The position numbers and the translations under genes are program-made. DNA of 64,000 nucleotides from FLUQ01 sp031551515 (GTDB lineage Bacteria > Desulfobacterota > Desulfovibrionia > Desulfovibrionales > Desulfovibrionaceae): positions 16,229 to 80,228 of the forward strand of contig JAVBNL010000031.1 in the NCBI GenBank assembly GCA_031551515.1. Reading direction: 5' to 3'. Of the stretch, positions 11,220 to 20,547 are shown one piece after another. The notes beneath the pieces are model-generated. The model was given only the letters and a program-made list of their open reading frames with translations, was not told the origin of the DNA and searched no databases. Numbering within the stretch: the first letter of the stretch is position 1; each line of letters starts with the position of its first letter.

Positions 11220-12319
11220 GGTAGGCCTCCCGTATCGTGATACAGGCGGAAATAGCGTTCCGCCATACTCTTGCCGCTGTATTCGCTCTCTACGAGCGCC
11301 CGGCCCCGCGCCGCCCGATCCCGCGCGTTTGCTGCGTCATCCATGCATGCGGCCATGGCCGCGGCCAGAGCTTCGGGGTTCTCCGGCGGAACAAGACGCA
11401 GGTATTCTCCGCCCGCATTCAGGCTGGCGATATCACCCACTCTGGTGCTCAGCGTCGGCAGGCCGCAGGCCATGGCTTCGAGCAGGGCCATGGGAAAGCC
11501 TTCCCGTTTGGAAGAGAGCACGAAAATATCCATGGCCCGCAAATGGTCCGCTATGTCGGAGCGCGTGCCGGTCAAAAATACGCAGTCCGCCAGGCCGAGT
11601 TCGGCGACGAGCCGCTCCAGTTTCGGCCGTGTCTCGCCGTCACCCACGAGGAGCAGGCGCGCGCCGGATTTTTTCCGCCGCAGCAGGCTGAAAGCTCGCA
11701 ACAGGGTGCCGTGGTCCTTGGCCTCGGTCAGCCGGGCCACGGTGCCGAACACGGTCAGGCCCGCATCAGGCCACGGCAGGGAAGCCTTTTGCCCTTGAGG
11801 CGAGAAGGCCTTCAGGTCAACGCCGTTGGGGATGACCCGCACCCGATCGGGACTCAGGCCCAGGTTGGCGGTGAAATAGTCCGCCACTTCACGGCTGACG
11901 GCGGTAACGGCATGCGCCAGGGGCGCGGCGAATTTGACGAAAAAGCGGAATCTGGGTTTGGTGTGCAGCGAGTGCAGGGCGTGTTCCGTGTAAACCAGAG
12001 GAATCCCGGCCGCTTTGGCGGCGGGCAGGGCGTATTGCAGCAGATAGCCTGCCTGCGCGTGCAGCAGGGTGACCTTTTCGCGGCGTAGCGTGCGGTACAG
12101 GTGCAGCACGGCGCGTAACCGCCCGCTTTGATCCGCTCTGAGCGCCAGGCAGGGTATGTCTTTTGCCCGCGCCTGCGCCGCGAGTTCGCCCGGCTCATGA
12201 AAGAGCCCGGCCACGAGACCGTGAAAGCGGCCTTTACCCGCGGCCAAGAGGTCAAGGGCCAGGCGTTCCGCACCGCCGGGGTTCAGAGTCACCAGAAGTT
12301 GCATCACGCGGGCTTTCAT
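11216..12319 (-). CDS. Glycosyltransferase, GT4/GT-B family
   Basis: A 367-residue GT-B glycosyltransferase. The N-terminal acceptor domain has the LNPGGAERL glycine-rich loop, and the C-terminal donor domain has the E-x7-E signature in KREGFPMALLEAMACG. These retaining enzymes move a sugar from a nucleotide-sugar to a lipid-linked glycan on the cytoplasmic face. It overlaps its neighbours on both sides by 4 bp. Sugar specificity cannot be told from sequence. Confidence 0.88.
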   Translation of the reverse strand: MKARVMQLLVTLNPGGAERLALDLLAAGKGRFHGLVAGLFHEPGELAAQARAKDIPCLALRADQSGRLRAVLHLYRTLRREKVTLLHAQAGYLLQYALPAAKAAGIPLVYTEHALHSLHTKPRFRFFVKFAAPLAHAVTAVSREVADYFTANLGLSPDRVRVIPNGVDLKAFSPQGQKASLPWPDAGLTVFGTVARLTEAKDHGTLLRAFSLLRRKKSGARLLLVGDGETRPKLERLVAELGLADCVFLTGTRSDIADHLRAMDIFVLSSKREGFPMALLEAMACGLPTLSTRVGDIASLNAGGEYLRLVPPENPEALAAAMAACMDDAANARDRAARGRALVESEYSGKSMAERYFRLYHDTGGLP

Positions 12320-12930
12320 GCTTGCGCTCCTCCGCCGGCCGCGTTCCGGTTCTGCCCGGAGCCGCGCCGGCCCACAACCTTGGCCGGGTTGCCGGCAACG
12401 ATGCTGTGGGGTGGAACAGGCCGCATCACCACGCTGCCCGCGGCCACGACGCAGCCTTCGCTAACGTCCGCCATGATCACGGCGGAGTTACCTATCCAGC
12501 AGTCGCGGCCGATGGTGACCAGTTCGCTTTGCCCTTCCTGCAGGCGTATGGGCGTTGCCGGGTCGGCAAAGGCGTGCTGGCGGCGGCCGCTGGTGATCGA
12601 GATGTGCGAGCCCAGAATGCAGTGCTCGTTTATGGCGGCCCAGCCTATATTGCAGCCCGCGCCGATGGAAACGTTCCGGGCCAGAGAAGCGCCGGGATTT
12701 GAAAAGACGGTCAGAAATTCAATGACCGTATGCTGCGAGGTGGAAGGCAAGGCCAGACGGTAAAAGGCCGCGCGCAGCCACACGCCCGGCAGCCCCGGCC
12801 AGAGGGCCAGAAACTGCGATATGCCCATGAAGGAACGCTGCCGGCCGGAAAAAAGCGCGGCAAGCTTCCACCATGCGAAAAGGCACAGGGCGGGCGCCAG
12901 AAAGGCAAGCTGCACAAGGCGTTTCATCAT
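12316..12930 (-). CDS. Hexapeptide-repeat acyltransferase (WcaF/CysE-like)
   Basis: A 204-residue protein with a hydrophobic N-terminal segment (about residues 5-25) and a left-handed beta-helix of hexapeptide repeats from about residue 85 (SIGAGCNIGW, ILGSHISITSG, TIGRDCWIGNSAVIMADV), ending in VAGNPAKVVGRR as in WcaF-type sugar O-acetyltransferases. The start at 12930 (MMKRL) is chosen because its ATGA overlaps the stop of the small ORF 12927-13076. A longer frame to 12975 lacks a ribosome site. Probable role: O-acetylation of a sugar residue of the exopolysaccharide. Confidence 0.82.
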   Translation of the reverse strand: MMKRLVQLAFLAPALCLFAWWKLAALFSGRQRSFMGISQFLALWPGLPGVWLRAAFYRLALPSTSQHTVIEFLTVFSNPGASLARNVSIGAGCNIGWAAINEHCILGSHISITSGRRQHAFADPATPIRLQEGQSELVTIGRDCWIGNSAVIMADVSEGCVVAAGSVVMRPVPPHSIVAGNPAKVVGRRGSGQNRNAAGGGAQA

Positions 12931-13076
12931 CGGGCTTCTCCATGGGGCTGCCCGTGTTTTTCGCCCGCGATGCAATAGTCGCCGACGGTCACGCTTTTGG
13001 CCATGTCGTGCAGGCGCGAATGAAAGGGCGTTTCCCTCCGTTTGACGGATAATTTAAAGCGAACCCACGCGTTCAT
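12927..13076 (-). CDS. Small ORF of 49 codons, translationally coupled to the acyltransferase
   Basis: This ORF starts with ATG at 13076, inside the last 23 bp of the preceding glycosyltransferase gene, behind a strong GGAAGGAGA ribosome site with about 7-nt spacing. It ends with TGA at 12927, overlapping the acyltransferase ATG by 4 bp, the same coupling used by neighbouring genes. The 49-residue product is basic at its N-terminus (MNAWVRFKLSVKRRE) and has no membrane segment or recognised domain. It fills what would otherwise be the only unexplained gap of over 100 bp in the run. It may be a real small protein or a short coupling cistron that delivers ribosomes to the acyltransferase. Confidence 0.55.
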   Translation of the reverse strand: MNAWVRFKLSVKRRETPFHSRLHDMAKSVTVGDYCIAGEKHGQPHGEAR

Positions 13077-14214
13077 TGCACACTCTCCTTCCGACATTGT
13101 CTTGCAGCAGGGCGGTATACAGATTCAGAATGCGTCCGGCCCGAACGCGCGGCGTGAATTCCGCCAGAGCTCTCGCCCGCCCGGCTTCACCCAGGCGCTC
13201 GCGTAGCGCCGCATCATTAGCCAGCCGCAGCAGGGCGGCGGCCAGCGCTTCTTCATCGCCGGGGGGCAGCAAAAGGCCGTCCTTTTCGTCGCGCACCACT
13301 TCCGGCACGCCGCCGACGCGGGAAGCCACCAACGCCTTGCCCAGCAACATGCCTTCAAGCGCGGCGTTAGGCATGCCTTCGCTGAACGAGGGCAGGGCCT
13401 GTATATCCATGGCCCGGTAATAGGGGCCCATGCCGTTGACCTGGCCGGTAAAGGCGCAATGCGCCGTAAGGCCCAGCGCATTCGCCTCTTTTTGCAGTGT
13501 TTCCATTTCCGGGCCGCCGCCGACAAGGAGGCCGTGCAGGCGGGTGTTTTGCATGCGCGCCCGCGCCAGCGCGCGTAAAAAGATATGCTGGCCCTTTTCC
13601 GGGCTGAGGCGCCCCGCGACCCCCACGACCAGGGCGTCGGGCGCGATGCCGAACTCCGCCCGGATGTCGCGGCGCGGTTCGCTTTCGGCCAGTTCAGCCG
13701 GGTCCACGGCGTTGGGAATGACCAGGCATTTGGCCCTGGCCGGCGCGGGGATGCGGCGGCGTAACGATTCGGATACCGCCACAACCTTGTCCGGCAGCAG
13801 CAGCATTGTTTTTTCCAGGGTGTTGTACAGGCGTATCTTCATGTCTTCCGCGGTCCAGCCGTGCACGAACGCTATCCAGGGCAGGCCGGTTTTACGGCGC
13901 AGCAGCCAGCAGAGCACGTGGCTTTTGTACCCGTGAGACTGCAACAGCGTGATGCCGTGTTCGCGCACCAGCCTAAGCGCCTGATCCACCAGACCGGGAT
14001 CAAGAACGCGGTTCTGGCGCAGCACGGCCACCGGCGCGCCCGTGGTCCGCATGGCCCGGATGTATTCGGAATCTTCTCGGTCAGCCTTGACGAGGTACGC
14101 GGCCATCAAAGGGTAGCAGCCCTCAAGCCCGCCGGAACGCAGAAATTGCGCCAGACCCTTGCCGGGCCCGCCCAGAATGTCGGTGGCCAGCGCTATGAAG
14201 ACGCGCGCGTTCAT
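13054..14214 (-). CDS. Glycosyltransferase, GT4/GT-B family
   Basis: A 386-residue GT-B enzyme with a glycine-rich N-terminal loop (ILGGPGKGL) and the donor-site signature SFSEGMPNAALEGMLLG (E-x7-E), followed by VASRVGG. The start at 14214 (MNARVF) is supported by an AAAGGAGGT ribosome site and a 4-bp overlap with the upstream gene; a frame reaching 14247 is rejected. It is a second GT4 enzyme in the cluster, presumably adding a different residue of the repeat unit. The donor sugar is unknown. Confidence 0.88.
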   Translation of the reverse strand: MNARVFIALATDILGGPGKGLAQFLRSGGLEGCYPLMAAYLVKADREDSEYIRAMRTTGAPVAVLRQNRVLDPGLVDQALRLVREHGITLLQSHGYKSHVLCWLLRRKTGLPWIAFVHGWTAEDMKIRLYNTLEKTMLLLPDKVVAVSESLRRRIPAPARAKCLVIPNAVDPAELAESEPRRDIRAEFGIAPDALVVGVAGRLSPEKGQHIFLRALARARMQNTRLHGLLVGGGPEMETLQKEANALGLTAHCAFTGQVNGMGPYYRAMDIQALPSFSEGMPNAALEGMLLGKALVASRVGGVPEVVRDEKDGLLLPPGDEEALAAALLRLANDAALRERLGEAGRARALAEFTPRVRAGRILNLYTALLQDNVGRRVCNERVGSL

Positions 14215-15398
14215 GCGACCGACCTCCTTTGATTTTGCTTTTCGCAAAGGCTTTCCTCTATCCAGGCGGAGAAAAAGTCGGCCTTGTCCGCCCAGGTCTC
14301 TCCGGCCAGCAGCGAGCGGATTTTTTCAGGCCGGGGGCCTTCGCGCAGGGCTTCGTCAATGGCGGCGACGAACGATTCCGTCCCTTCGGCGATGCGGATG
14401 TGTCCCTCAAAGCGGAAGACTTCAGGCATGGGCGTGGTGACCACCGGTTTGCCGGTGGCGATATATTCACGCAGCTTGAGGGGGTTTGCCGTTTTGGTAT
14501 GGGCGCTGAGCACGTAGGGGATGATGGCCACGTCAAAGTGCGCGGCCGCAAGAGGCAGTTCGTTGTATGGCAGGGCCGGCAGCCAGCGGAAGTTGGCGCG
14601 CTTTTCCAGCTCCCCCAAGTCGATGCGCTTGGTGCCGATGCAAAGGATTTGCCAGTCGGGGCGCGCATCCATGATGCGCGCCAAAAGCGGCACGTCAAAA
14701 TGACTGTCGATCAGCCCGTAAAAACCGATCAGGGGGCGGCCCAGCCCGCACAGGGCAAGGGGCAGGGGCGTATCTGCCCCTGTGCGGTCAAAATGTTCCA
14801 GGTCCACGCCGTGGGTCAAAAGGCGTGTGGGCGTGCGCCCGTTATGCCGCGTGGCGGTCAGGGCGTCGGAAACGGCAATGACCAGGTCCGCTTTCGCCAG
14901 CAGTTTTTTTTCCAGCTCTTTGACCAGTTCCGGCTGGTTCATGCCGGGCCAGAGGGTAAAATCGTCCACGCAGTAATACACGGTCAGCTCTTCACCCAGG
15001 TGCCCGGTGTAATCGGCGGCGTTGGGCACGGTCGCAAGCAAAATGGGCGAGCGCATGTCCATCTCGCGCATGGCGCGGCGGACGGTGTGCAGCACGGTGC
15101 GCCGGTTGGCGGCGCGCACGGCGGGAATGGTGTTGAAAGGCAGCATGACCGGCGAGAGCACGCGCAGGTTTTCGGGCAGCGGTTCCGGCCCAGGCGTTGG
15201 TTTGGGCAGCACCCAGGAACGGATTTTTTCCGCCGCGCGCGTGAGGTCATACCAGCACAGCCGAGGGCTGCGCAGACCGATGGTGTTGACCCACAGCAAG
15301 CGGTTGCCGGGCAGGAAATGCCGCATGATATGCTGGCAGCTGAAGGGGTGGCGGCCCCAGTCATCGGAGAATACGATGAAATCTCTTCCGCTCAGCAT
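14211..15398 (-). CDS. Glycosyltransferase, GT-B type
   Basis: A 395-residue protein with GT-B organisation. The N-terminus (FIVFSDDWGRHPFSCQHI) and mid-region YYCVDDFTLWPGM match exopolysaccharide glycosyltransferases, and a donor half follows (HGVDLEHFD, then ANPLKLREYIATGKPVV). It lacks the strongest GT4 E-x7-E motif. It overlaps the GT2 gene upstream by 7 bp and the GT4 gene downstream by 4 bp. Substrate is not predictable. Confidence 0.8.
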   Translation of the reverse strand: MLSGRDFIVFSDDWGRHPFSCQHIMRHFLPGNRLLWVNTIGLRSPRLCWYDLTRAAEKIRSWVLPKPTPGPEPLPENLRVLSPVMLPFNTIPAVRAANRRTVLHTVRRAMREMDMRSPILLATVPNAADYTGHLGEELTVYYCVDDFTLWPGMNQPELVKELEKKLLAKADLVIAVSDALTATRHNGRTPTRLLTHGVDLEHFDRTGADTPLPLALCGLGRPLIGFYGLIDSHFDVPLLARIMDARPDWQILCIGTKRIDLGELEKRANFRWLPALPYNELPLAAAHFDVAIIPYVLSAHTKTANPLKLREYIATGKPVVTTPMPEVFRFEGHIRIAEGTESFVAAIDEALREGPRPEKIRSLLAGETWADKADFFSAWIEESLCEKQNQRRSVA

Positions 15399-16546
15399 GC
15401 TTGTTCCTCCGTGCCGCGTCCGTTCAGGCGGCGGCGCGAGCTGCGTTGCAGCATCGCCAGGTAGGCCAGTGCCCGGCGGCTTTCAGCCAGGCGCGCTACG
15501 TTGCTCGCGCGGCGGGAAAAACGGTACCAGCGCCAGCCGGGTTTTTCAGGGTCTTTGTCTATGCCGATGAAGTGCGGCAGGGGCCTGACAAGGCCGTTGC
15601 GCTCCAGCACATCCAGGAGGTCATGGGGATCGCCGTTGGCAGCCATGGCAAGAAAATCATTCGCCGCCGGGCCGAGTTGACCGCGCAAAACCGCAGACGG
15701 GGCACACAGCAGGGGGCGCAAAAGGTCCAGGCAGGCGGCCAGATAGGCGGGAGCTTCCGCTTCGTCGGCCTGGGCCACAGCATGCAGCCGGAACAGCCAC
15801 TCCGGCAGGAAATAGTTCTCCAGATAGGGGACGATCCAATTCCTCTTGCCGTGCTTGGAAAACGTATCCAAAGCCAGAAAGAAACGGCGGATGAAAGCCA
15901 GGGACTTCGCGGCGCCGGGGCGCTGGGGCTTGTGGTTGATGCGATAGAGAAAGACGGATGCGTCGGTTCGCGGCGGCGGCTCGTGCAGGCGGGCATACAC
16001 TTCGGCCAGAAAGGCGGAATCTTGCGAAATGATAAGGTCTTCGGGGAAGTTGATGCCGTGTTCGTGCAAAAAATTCGCCTGGAACAGGTGTTGGCAAAAG
16101 CTGAACCCCATCGGGGCGAAACTCTCTCCGGGTTGGTCTGCGGCGTGGTTCATCGCCAGCCAGCGTTGCTCGCAGAAAATCTTTTTGCCGCCCAGGGCCA
16201 CGGGTTTACCGTCACGTTTCAGCGCGGCGTGCAAGCTTTCTAGAGCGCCGGGGCAGAGTGCGTCGTCGCTGTCCAGAAACAACACGCTGCGGCCACTCAT
16301 GCTTTGCAAGCCGGTGTTGCGCGCGCCGCCCGCGCCTTTGACGCCCTGGTTGTCCAGCATGCGGATGCGCCCGTCCAGGTATGCGTAACGCGCGGCCAAG
16401 GTTTTGGTGTCGTCGGACGAAGCGTCGTCAACGATAAGCAGTTCCCAAGCCGGGCCTTCCTGCAGCAGAATGGATTCCACCGCTTGGCCCAACCAGAGGG
16501 CGCTGTTATACGCGGGCATGATGACGCTGATTTCAGGAGTATGCAT
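15392..16546 (-). CDS. Glycosyltransferase family 2
   Basis: A 384-residue inverting glycosyltransferase with a GT-A domain at the N-terminus: SVIMPAYNSA start, the first acidic motif VDDASSDDT and the metal-binding DxD-type LDSDDA (about residues 94-99). The C-terminal half (about 200-384) is helical and unassigned. It overlaps both neighbours by 7 to 14 bp, consistent with coupled translation in the exopolysaccharide run. Confidence 0.87.
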   Translation of the reverse strand: MHTPEISVIMPAYNSALWLGQAVESILLQEGPAWELLIVDDASSDDTKTLAARYAYLDGRIRMLDNQGVKGAGGARNTGLQSMSGRSVLFLDSDDALCPGALESLHAALKRDGKPVALGGKKIFCEQRWLAMNHAADQPGESFAPMGFSFCQHLFQANFLHEHGINFPEDLIISQDSAFLAEVYARLHEPPPRTDASVFLYRINHKPQRPGAAKSLAFIRRFFLALDTFSKHGKRNWIVPYLENYFLPEWLFRLHAVAQADEAEAPAYLAACLDLLRPLLCAPSAVLRGQLGPAANDFLAMAANGDPHDLLDVLERNGLVRPLPHFIGIDKDPEKPGWRWYRFSRRASNVARLAESRRALAYLAMLQRSSRRRLNGRGTEEQAC

Positions 16547-18041
16547 CGCTTGCCGCCTCTTGCCGCATGCCGCGCGAAACGCGCATGGTTATGGCCAGCG
16601 TCAGGGCGGTTACGGCGAACTGCCCCGCGCAGGCGAGAATGATGACCATATAGTCCGGCGTCAGCCGGTTAATAATGCACAGATAATAGAGGCCCTGTAC
16701 GCCGGCCTGCACGGCGACGGTGCCCAGGCAGGCGGCGTGATAGACCCGCAGCCTGATGCCCGCTATGCGGCAGACTTTCAGGGGCAGAATGCCCAGTTGC
16801 ATGACAAGGGCGGCCACGCCCATGACCCAGACGACGCCGTTGAGTCCGTACAGCAAGGCCGCCGGAATGCTTGCCAGGGTGCTGCAGGCGCCTTCGCTGA
16901 TGCTGAGGGCGGCCAGAATGCGGTGTTCGCCCAGGCCGAACAGAAAACCCACCACAACCCCGCTGCCGAAGGTGATGATCGAGGCCGCGCCCAGCGGCAA
17001 AAGCAGGTCGCCTGTTTCGCCGAAGCGCGGGCCCAGCCAGCGGGTCAGAAAAAGACCGCCGTAGAAAATGGCGCACAGCCCCATATAGGTAGAGACGGTA
17101 AAGCTGAGGCGCATGGCCTCCAGCAGTGATTTTTTGCATGATTCCATGCCGTCGGTGGCCTGCAGGCGGCTGAAATAGGGGTTCATAATGCCGAACGCGT
17201 TCAGCATGACGGAATTCATGTAGTTGAGAAGCTGTTGGGCCAAAGAAAAGAGCGTGACGGCGGAAAGACCCAGAAAAGAAGCCACGGCAAAGATCTGGGT
17301 GCGTTGCCGAAACAGCAGGCCCAGCGTGTCTACAAAAGCCGGCGCACCGTACCGCAGCAGCGCTTTGGCTGTGGCGGCGGAAACGGCGGATGGGCGCAGT
17401 ATTCTTCTGTCGCCGCGCAGCGCCAGGCAAAAATGCCAGCCGAATTCCAAAAGGTTGCCGCAGGCCATGATCACGGCGACGCGCAGCAGGTTTTCAGCGA
17501 CGGAAAGAACCGGGTCGGCCAGATACAGCACCAGCGGCGTGGTGAAGACGGCACGCATCATGTTCAAAAGCGCCAGGGTGTTCCAGCGCAGCCATGCTGC
17601 CAGAACGGCGTGCGAAGAGCGAAAGAGCAGCTGCACTGCGATGGAAGCGGAAAAAATGCCCAGGGCCGCGCCGGTGGAAGGGATGTTCGCCGCGTCCGCG
17701 GCGATGCGGCCGACGCAAAGAGACAAAATCCCGGCCAGCGCCAGCGTCAGGACGCAGGCCAGAGCGCCGGCGGCAAAGGCCGTGGAATAGATGCGGGCGC
17801 ATTCTTCTTCGTCGTCGGTGGCGCAGGCCGCGGCGGTGTATTTGCAGACGGCCTGGAACAGGCCGAAGTCCAGCAGCATGTAGTACCCGGCAAGGGAGGA
17901 GATGAGCGCCCAGACCCCGTAGCCTGTCTGCCCCAGGCAGCGCAGCATGTGCGGGGTGACCATGAAGGCGGCGATCAGCGCGACGCCGAAAGAAAACAGG
18001 CGTAGCACGGAGTTGCGGGCGAAGTAGCGAAGCGCGCTCAT
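16533..18041 (-). CDS. Polysaccharide flippase (Wzx-like, MOP superfamily)
   Basis: A 502-residue polytopic protein with about 12-14 hydrophobic segments spread along its length, starting MSALRYFARNSVLRL and followed by a GYGVWALISS segment typical of Wzx/O-antigen flippases. It would flip lipid-linked oligosaccharide repeat units across the inner membrane for polymerisation. The start at 18041 overlaps the upstream ligase stop by 4 bp; the open frame extending to 18608 lies within the ligase gene and is not used. Confidence 0.88.
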   Translation of the reverse strand: MSALRYFARNSVLRLFSFGVALIAAFMVTPHMLRCLGQTGYGVWALISSLAGYYMLLDFGLFQAVCKYTAAACATDDEEECARIYSTAFAAGALACVLTLALAGILSLCVGRIAADAANIPSTGAALGIFSASIAVQLLFRSSHAVLAAWLRWNTLALLNMMRAVFTTPLVLYLADPVLSVAENLLRVAVIMACGNLLEFGWHFCLALRGDRRILRPSAVSAATAKALLRYGAPAFVDTLGLLFRQRTQIFAVASFLGLSAVTLFSLAQQLLNYMNSVMLNAFGIMNPYFSRLQATDGMESCKKSLLEAMRLSFTVSTYMGLCAIFYGGLFLTRWLGPRFGETGDLLLPLGAASIITFGSGVVVGFLFGLGEHRILAALSISEGACSTLASIPAALLYGLNGVVWVMGVAALVMQLGILPLKVCRIAGIRLRVYHAACLGTVAVQAGVQGLYYLCIINRLTPDYMVIILACAGQFAVTALTLAITMRVSRGMRQEAASDAYS

Positions 18042-19378
18042 GCTCCTTCCCCCTTTGCCGTGCGCCGCTCGTCGCCTCTGCGCAGCAGGGCTTCGCGGGC
18101 GGCCCGGGCGGCTTCGGCCCGCATGGCCAGGCTGGGTTCCGGTTGCCGCTCCGACTGTTGTCCAGGCTGTCGTATGGCGCGGTCTGGGGCCGGTTTTTCC
18201 GGCTTTGGCGCATGGCTGTGCGCAGGGGCCGCTTCGCGCTCGTGCTCCACGCTCATGGCGCAAACCAGGGCCAGCAGGGCGTACAAAATGGCGCCGTAAG
18301 CTTGCGACAGAAAGAAACTGCCCACGGCGAAGCCGGTCAGGGCAAGCCGCAACGCCTGCCAGCGCATGCGGGATGCGCCTGTGCCGTTCACGGCCGCCAG
18401 AGCGGTAAGGCAAATGCGGCGGGCGCGCAGCAACATGGCGAGATACACGCAAAAACCGGGCAGTCCCAGCTCCGCGCCGATCTGAATATAACTGTTGTGG
18501 GCGGCTTTGAAGACGCCGCTGCCGATCATGCCGAGAGCCGAGGAGAACTGCCCTATACCCACGCCGAAAAGCGGGCGCCCCAGCATAAGCTGCAGGCCCT
18601 GCTTCCATATTTCAAGGCGGCCGGAGCGAGCGTCAAAGTTGTAGTCGCTCTGGCCGCGCAGTTCCTGAAAGCGTTCCCATAGTTGCGGGTCGGAGTAAGC
18701 GAGAAAGAGCACGCACGCCGCGCCGATCAGGGGGATGAGCAGCCAGGCGCGCTTTCCGGCCAGCAAAATGGCATGGACTGCGACGGCGGTAAGGGCGATG
18801 ACCCCGCCGCGTGACTGGGTCAGGGCGATGGCGGCCACGGCGGCCACAGCGGCGCCCCAGACGGGAATGCGCAGCATTTTATGCCCGGCCAGGGCTTCTG
18901 CCGTGACCAGAGGCAGAAAGGTGACGAAAAGCAGAGCGATATCGTTGGGGTCATACGTTTCGCTGACCTGAACCCTGCCCGTGCCTTTGGCCGCCAGCAT
19001 CAGCGCGGTCAGCATGGCCACGGTGACGATGGCGGCGCGGCGCAAAGAGGGCGCGAACTTGCCGTCGGCAAGCGCGCAAAGCAGGGCAAAGATGCAGATG
19101 GTTTTCAGATAGGCGCCGAACGACTCAAACGCGCCGCCGCGCCACACGCTGAACGGCACGCCGGCCGCGGCCAGCAGAACGAAAATCGCAATATAGGGCA
19201 TAAAGGGGTTGTTTTTCAGATTGCGGGCCAGCGACGATGAAGCGAACAAAAGCACATAAAGGAGCGACGCGCCTATGGTGACCTTGCCGAGCTGCAACGG
19301 CGCAAGGGCGGGAAAGAAATCCAGCGTTCTGCCCAAAGTGATGAGCATAATCGCGTATATGAGAGCCCGATTAGCCAT
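18038..19378 (-). CDS. O-antigen ligase/polymerase family membrane protein (Wzy/WaaL-like)
   Basis: A 446-residue membrane protein with about ten hydrophobic segments and a large hydrophilic loop (about residues 225-280) containing the RSGRLEIWKQGLQLML and GVGIGQF motifs and a conserved AAHNSYIQIGAELG, which mark the O-antigen ligase (Wzy_C) domain. The C-terminal 75 residues are charged and Pro/Glu-rich. It probably polymerises repeat units delivered by the flippase. The start is immediately adjacent to the preceding ATP-grasp stop, with no gap. Confidence 0.87.
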   Translation of the reverse strand: MANRALIYAIMLITLGRTLDFFPALAPLQLGKVTIGASLLYVLLFASSSLARNLKNNPFMPYIAIFVLLAAAGVPFSVWRGGAFESFGAYLKTICIFALLCALADGKFAPSLRRAAIVTVAMLTALMLAAKGTGRVQVSETYDPNDIALLFVTFLPLVTAEALAGHKMLRIPVWGAAVAAVAAIALTQSRGGVIALTAVAVHAILLAGKRAWLLIPLIGAACVLFLAYSDPQLWERFQELRGQSDYNFDARSGRLEIWKQGLQLMLGRPLFGVGIGQFSSALGMIGSGVFKAAHNSYIQIGAELGLPGFCVYLAMLLRARRICLTALAAVNGTGASRMRWQALRLALTGFAVGSFFLSQAYGAILYALLALVCAMSVEHEREAAPAHSHAPKPEKPAPDRAIRQPGQQSERQPEPSLAMRAEAARAAREALLRRGDERRTAKGEGA

Positions 19379-20545
19379 TCAGCACCATATCCCCGGTAAT
19401 GCGTCCGCTTTGAGGCGCAGCAGTTTCGCCGCGCATTGCCGTGCGGCCCAGGCCGCGAAGGGCAGGGGGTCCGCAAGGCTCCAGTCGTCATGGGCGTGGG
19501 CTTTTTCATGCGCGGGCGCGCCGCGCAGCAGTTGTAAGCGGTTCGGCCCGCGCCGCAGGCCCGCCGCCAGGCGCATAAGGTCGCCGCCCAGCCAGCGCGT
19601 GCGCACGCCGGGTACGCTTTGCCCGGCCGTAAAATTCAGATCGTTCGCGGCCAGGCGGCGGTAATATTCGGGGTAATCCACCCCGGCCGCGATATTCTGG
19701 GCCAGTGCCCCCCAGAAGCGCGGATTCACGTCCAGCAGAAATACATTGCCCGCGGCGTCTTGCAGAAAATCGGCTTCGCAGACTCCGTTCCAGCCCAGGT
19801 GGTCCAGCAGCGCCGTGAAATGGGCAAGCGCCGCGCCGCCGGGCACGCTCTCGCGTAAGGTCGCCTGGCCGTATGGGTGCGGGTAGGAACGCAGCGTTTT
19901 ATACGCGTCGGAGGCCACGCGGCGGCCGTCTTTGTAAATGGCGCAAACGCACAGGGTTTCACCCTCGATTTCCTGCTGCGCGATGAACCGCTCCGTCGGA
20001 AAGCCCGGCTCGCCGAGCGCCAGGGCCATTTCGGCCGCGTTTGCAAAGCGGCGCATGGCCCACCCGCCGCCGCCCTGTTTGGGTTTGAGCAGGGCAGGGA
20101 AGGGAAATACGTCCAGGCACGCGGGGTCATCCGCAATCACCGCCGCTTCCAGGGCCAGGGGCGCGGGTATGCCGAGCATGGCCGCGAGAGCGTGCAGATT
20201 GCCCTTGTCGTGCACGGCCAGAACGTGCTCATAGCGGGGCAGCAGCGTGTGTACCGTCTCGGGTAGGCGCTGGGGCGTTTTGGCCAGGCAATAAGTTTCT
20301 TCCAGCACGGGAATGAGCACGTCGATGCGTTTTTTGCGCAGAAAATCAAGCAGTTCGTCCCAGAACCGTTCTGTTTGCGTAAAAGGCGAGGGGTAGCGGA
20401 AAGAGCCCGCGCAGTACCGCGAAAAAGCGGTCATGGGCCAAGCCGCGCTGTCGCCCGCGTAGACGCGCATGCCCTGGCGGGCCAGGCTTTTGCACATGGC
20501 ATAGGCGATTCGCGTTCCGGCCGAGGTGATGAGGATGGTGCGCAT
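19379..20545 (-). CDS. ATP-grasp family carboxylate-amine ligase-like protein
   Basis: A 388-residue protein starting MRTILITSAGTRIAYAM, as in CarB-like ATP-grasp ligases of capsule loci. It has an ATP-binding stretch FPALLKPKQGGGGWAMRR (about residues 149-166) and the metal-binding DVNPRFWG near residue 275. ATP-grasp enzymes form an acyl phosphate and join it to an amine; in exopolysaccharide clusters they may attach amino acids to sugars. The start at 20545 lies 2 bp after the upstream glycosyltransferase stop; the frame up to 21133 is a shadow of that gene. Confidence 0.82.
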   Translation of the reverse strand: MRTILITSAGTRIAYAMCKSLARQGMRVYAGDSAAWPMTAFSRYCAGSFRYPSPFTQTERFWDELLDFLRKKRIDVLIPVLEETYCLAKTPQRLPETVHTLLPRYEHVLAVHDKGNLHALAAMLGIPAPLALEAAVIADDPACLDVFPFPALLKPKQGGGGWAMRRFANAAEMALALGEPGFPTERFIAQQEIEGETLCVCAIYKDGRRVASDAYKTLRSYPHPYGQATLRESVPGGAALAHFTALLDHLGWNGVCEADFLQDAAGNVFLLDVNPRFWGALAQNIAAGVDYPEYYRRLAANDLNFTAGQSVPGVRTRWLGGDLMRLAAGLRRGPNRLQLLRGAPAHEKAHAHDDWSLADPLPFAAWAARQCAAKLLRLKADALPGIWC

Positions 20546-20547
20546 GG

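Noticed and set aside
18042..18608. N-terminal extension of the flippase frame
   Set aside because: It lies inside the O-antigen ligase gene; the start at 18041 has the 4-bp overlap seen elsewhere.
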